Below, in pieces: positions 62,543 through 64,000 of a stretch of 64,000 nt of DNA. The stretch comes from Silicimonas sp. (lineage in GTDB: Bacteria; Pseudomonadota; Alphaproteobacteria; Rhodobacterales; Rhodobacteraceae), in the NCBI GenBank assembly GCA_022826385.1, contig JAJDUZ010000071.1, positions 18,615 to 82,614 on the forward strand. The letters run 5' to 3'. Below the pieces are notes generated by a model. It saw nothing but the letters and a program-made list of their open reading frames with translations, did no database searches and had not been told where the DNA came from. The translations under genes and the position numbers were made by a program. Each line of letters begins with the position of its first letter. The first letter of the stretch is position 1.

Positions 62543-63841
62543 ATGGGAGCCGTGTCGACCAGCACCAAAGATCGGGCGTTCTTGTTTCTGCAAGGCCCGC
62601 ATGGCCCGTTCTTCAGCGGCTTGGCGCGCAGTTTGCGCCTTGCCGGCGCACGGTGTTTCCGACTGGGTCTGAACAGCGCGGATGAACTCTTTTGGCGCGG
62701 GGCCGGATTTCTTGCCTATCGTGAACCGGTCAGTGCATTCACTGAAACACTGCGTCATTGCATCGAAGCGCACGGCATCACCGATCTTGTCTGCTACGGC
62801 TCAAGTCGCCCGGTCCATCGCAAGGCTCTGGCCGTTGCCGCAGAGATGGGCCTGACCCCGCATGTGTTCGAAGAAGGTTATCTAAGACCCTATTGGGTCA
62901 CCTATGAACGTGGCCCGGCAAATGCCGCGTCGCCGGCAACTGGCTACTCACTTGGTGATATGGAGCGGCTGATGCGGGCGGGCGCGCCGGCGCTTTACGA
63001 AGCGCCAGACCGCTGGGGAGACATGCGCGCCCATATGTTCTGGGGCGCCGCCTATCATGCCCGTTTGCTTGCAGGAAACGGAAGGTATCCGGGGTTTGTT
63101 CCGCACCGTTCCCCGGACTACTGGGCCGAATTCCGACTGCATTTCGCCAAACTGTTGCTGGCACCCGGTCGCGGCGTGGTGCGAGGGGCTTCCAGCCTTC
63201 GGGTTCGACATGGCGGGTTTCCCTATCACCTGGTCCTGCTGCAATTGGCCCACGATGCCAACTTCCTGGATCACGGCCCATTCCCAAACCAAAGAGGTTT
63301 TCTCGAGACCGTGTTCCGTGGTTTTGCAGAAGGGGCGCCGGGACACCATCATCTGGTGCTGAAGGCCCACCCACTGGAAGACGGGCGCGAACCATTGCGC
63401 CCGTTGATCCGCGAACTCCGGAACGCGTACGGCCTGCAAGGGCGCGTTCACTTCCTGAGCGGCGGTAAACTGGCACGCCTTCTGGACACGGCGCGGTCGG
63501 CCGTCACGGTCAACTCGACAGCCGCCGAACAGGCGCTTTGGCGGTCTTTGCCGCTGCGCGCCTTTGGCAACGCGGTCTACAGCCGCCCCGAGTTTGTCTC
63601 GAACCAAGCCGTCAGCGAATTCTTTGCCAATCCCCACACGCCGGACCGAGAAGCCTATCTGACATACCGCGCATTTCTCTTGGCAACGTCGCAAGTTTCC
63701 GGAGGGTTTTATGGCGCCCTTTCGCGGCGAAAACTGTTGCGCCAAATGCCCGATCTGATGCTTGCCGAACAAGACCCCTATGAGCGTCTGGCCCGGAATG
63801 GGTCTGAGGCCGGCGGGCAACACATTTATCTGGTTCAATAA
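62543..63841 (+). CDS. Capsular polysaccharide export/synthesis protein (KpsS-like)
   Basis: A 432-residue cytoplasmic protein of the KpsS/LipB family, retaining-type Kdo transferases that build the Kdo linker on phosphatidylglycerol for ABC-exported capsules. Family blocks are seen in FLFLQGPHGPFFSGLARSL, HVFEEGYLRPYWVTYE, HLVLKAHPLEDGREPL and TVNSTAAEQALWRSLP. No KpsC, KpsM or KpsT genes are in the window. It lies beyond the exopolysaccharide locus and may belong to a second polysaccharide pathway. Confidence 0.88.
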   Translation: MGAVSTSTKDRAFLFLQGPHGPFFSGLARSLRLAGARCFRLGLNSADELFWRGAGFLAYREPVSAFTETLRHCIEAHGITDLVCYGSSRPVHRKALAVAAEMGLTPHVFEEGYLRPYWVTYERGPANAASPATGYSLGDMERLMRAGAPALYEAPDRWGDMRAHMFWGAAYHARLLAGNGRYPGFVPHRSPDYWAEFRLHFAKLLLAPGRGVVRGASSLRVRHGGFPYHLVLLQLAHDANFLDHGPFPNQRGFLETVFRGFAEGAPGHHHLVLKAHPLEDGREPLRPLIRELRNAYGLQGRVHFLSGGKLARLLDTARSAVTVNSTAAEQALWRSLPLRAFGNAVYSRPEFVSNQAVSEFFANPHTPDREAYLTYRAFLLATSQVSGGFYGALSRRKLLRQMPDLMLAEQDPYERLARNGSEAGGQHIYLVQ

Positions 63842-63883
63842 GGATTTGTTGGTTAAGTAACCCCAGTTCCGGATAAGCTCACG

Positions 63884-64000
63884 TCACACTGGTAATGCTC
63901 CGAATGACGTCTGGGACGACAATTTTGCCCATCTTGATCTTTGGCTGCGCCAGAACGTAGGCAGCGATGCAGGACAGAATGTGAACGAAGGCATTGGTGG
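63884..64000 (-). CDS. C-terminal fragment of an unidentified gene (5' end outside window)
   Basis: On the minus strand a frame is open from the window edge for 38 codons and ends at TGA: NAFVHILSCIAAYVLAQPK, then IKMGKIVVPDVIRSITSVT. It is too short to name. It has a hydrophobic stretch and a basic tail, and is convergent with the KpsS-like gene. A transposase end is possible but I cannot support it. Confidence 0.35.
   Translation of the reverse strand, partial: PPMPSFTFCPASLPTFWRSQRSRWAKLSSQTSFGALPV

Noticed and set aside
1..64000. CRISPR array, rRNA operon, prophage or complete insertion sequence
   Set aside because: I saw no regularly spaced direct repeats, rRNA-like sequence, integrase or transposase with terminal repeats. 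The last 117 bases could belong to any gene.

Overview
The window is a GC-rich chromosomal segment of an alphaproteobacterium, almost certainly a Rhodobacteraceae (Roseobacter-group) species. Grounds for this are the aerobic cobaltochelatase genes cobS and cobT, the run rpiA-gor-hflK-hflC-DUF2065, a TRAP transporter with its own DctB/DctD pair, a RibB protein with a degenerate RibA-like half, a VPLPA-CTERM protein, and TTAA-N7-TTAA (CtrA-type) sites. No prophage, complete insertion sequence, CRISPR array or rRNA operon is visible. There is one tRNA, tRNA-Leu(UAG).

Layout. 1-9.3 kb: the 3' end of gatB, a GGDEF/EAL enzyme, cobS, a chemoreceptor with two sensory repeats, a periplasmic msrB, a J-domain protein, bolA and small proteins. 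9.3-20.6 kb: cobT, aminopeptidase P, a DUF427 protein, a ClC channel, an orphan pxpA, a di-haem cytochrome c with cytochrome c' and a divergent LysR regulator, and trigger factor. 20.9-27.6 kb: one TRAP locus on the minus strand (dctB-dctD, dctP, mmcQ-like, dctQ, dctM); its DctD lacks the sigma54-contact motif. 27.8-35.2 kb: tRNA-Leu, rpiA-gor-hflK-hflC-DUF2065, L-serine dehydratase and a globin. 35.2-50.5 kb: an exopolysaccharide locus. 50.5-57.1 kb: a polyamine-type ABC importer with a hydantoin/Asp-Glu racemase-like enzyme and a divergent GntR regulator, then a GNAT protein. 57.1-62.4 kb: nusB-ribH-ribB and ribE, separated by a spondin/VPLPA-CTERM protein and two unknown genes. 62.5 kb to the end: a KpsS-like capsule protein and the tail of an unidentified gene.

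The most interesting region is 37.4-49.4 kb. A stand-alone FIST-domain protein (NosP-like), a GAF-LOV-PAS hybrid histidine kinase and a LuxR-type response regulator form one operon directly upstream of the Wzz- and Wzy-like exopolysaccharide genes. A 16-bp near-palindrome, CTATCCTTTCGGATAG, occurs in three intergenic regions: before the FIST gene, before the Wzz-like gene (with a weaker second copy 20 bp on) and in the divergent Wzx/Wza promoter. Two of these regions also carry a perfect TTAA-N7-TTAA site. I infer that the regulator binds this box, and that exopolysaccharide output is set by a FIST (possibly nitric oxide) plus blue-light input, gated by CtrA. This is a hypothesis from sequence only.

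At a smaller scale, a family of intergenic elements (two GC hairpins followed by a GGATATTT...ATGGAAA core) occurs at least five times, mostly just downstream of genes. Several transport operons carry a hairpin after the binding-protein gene.
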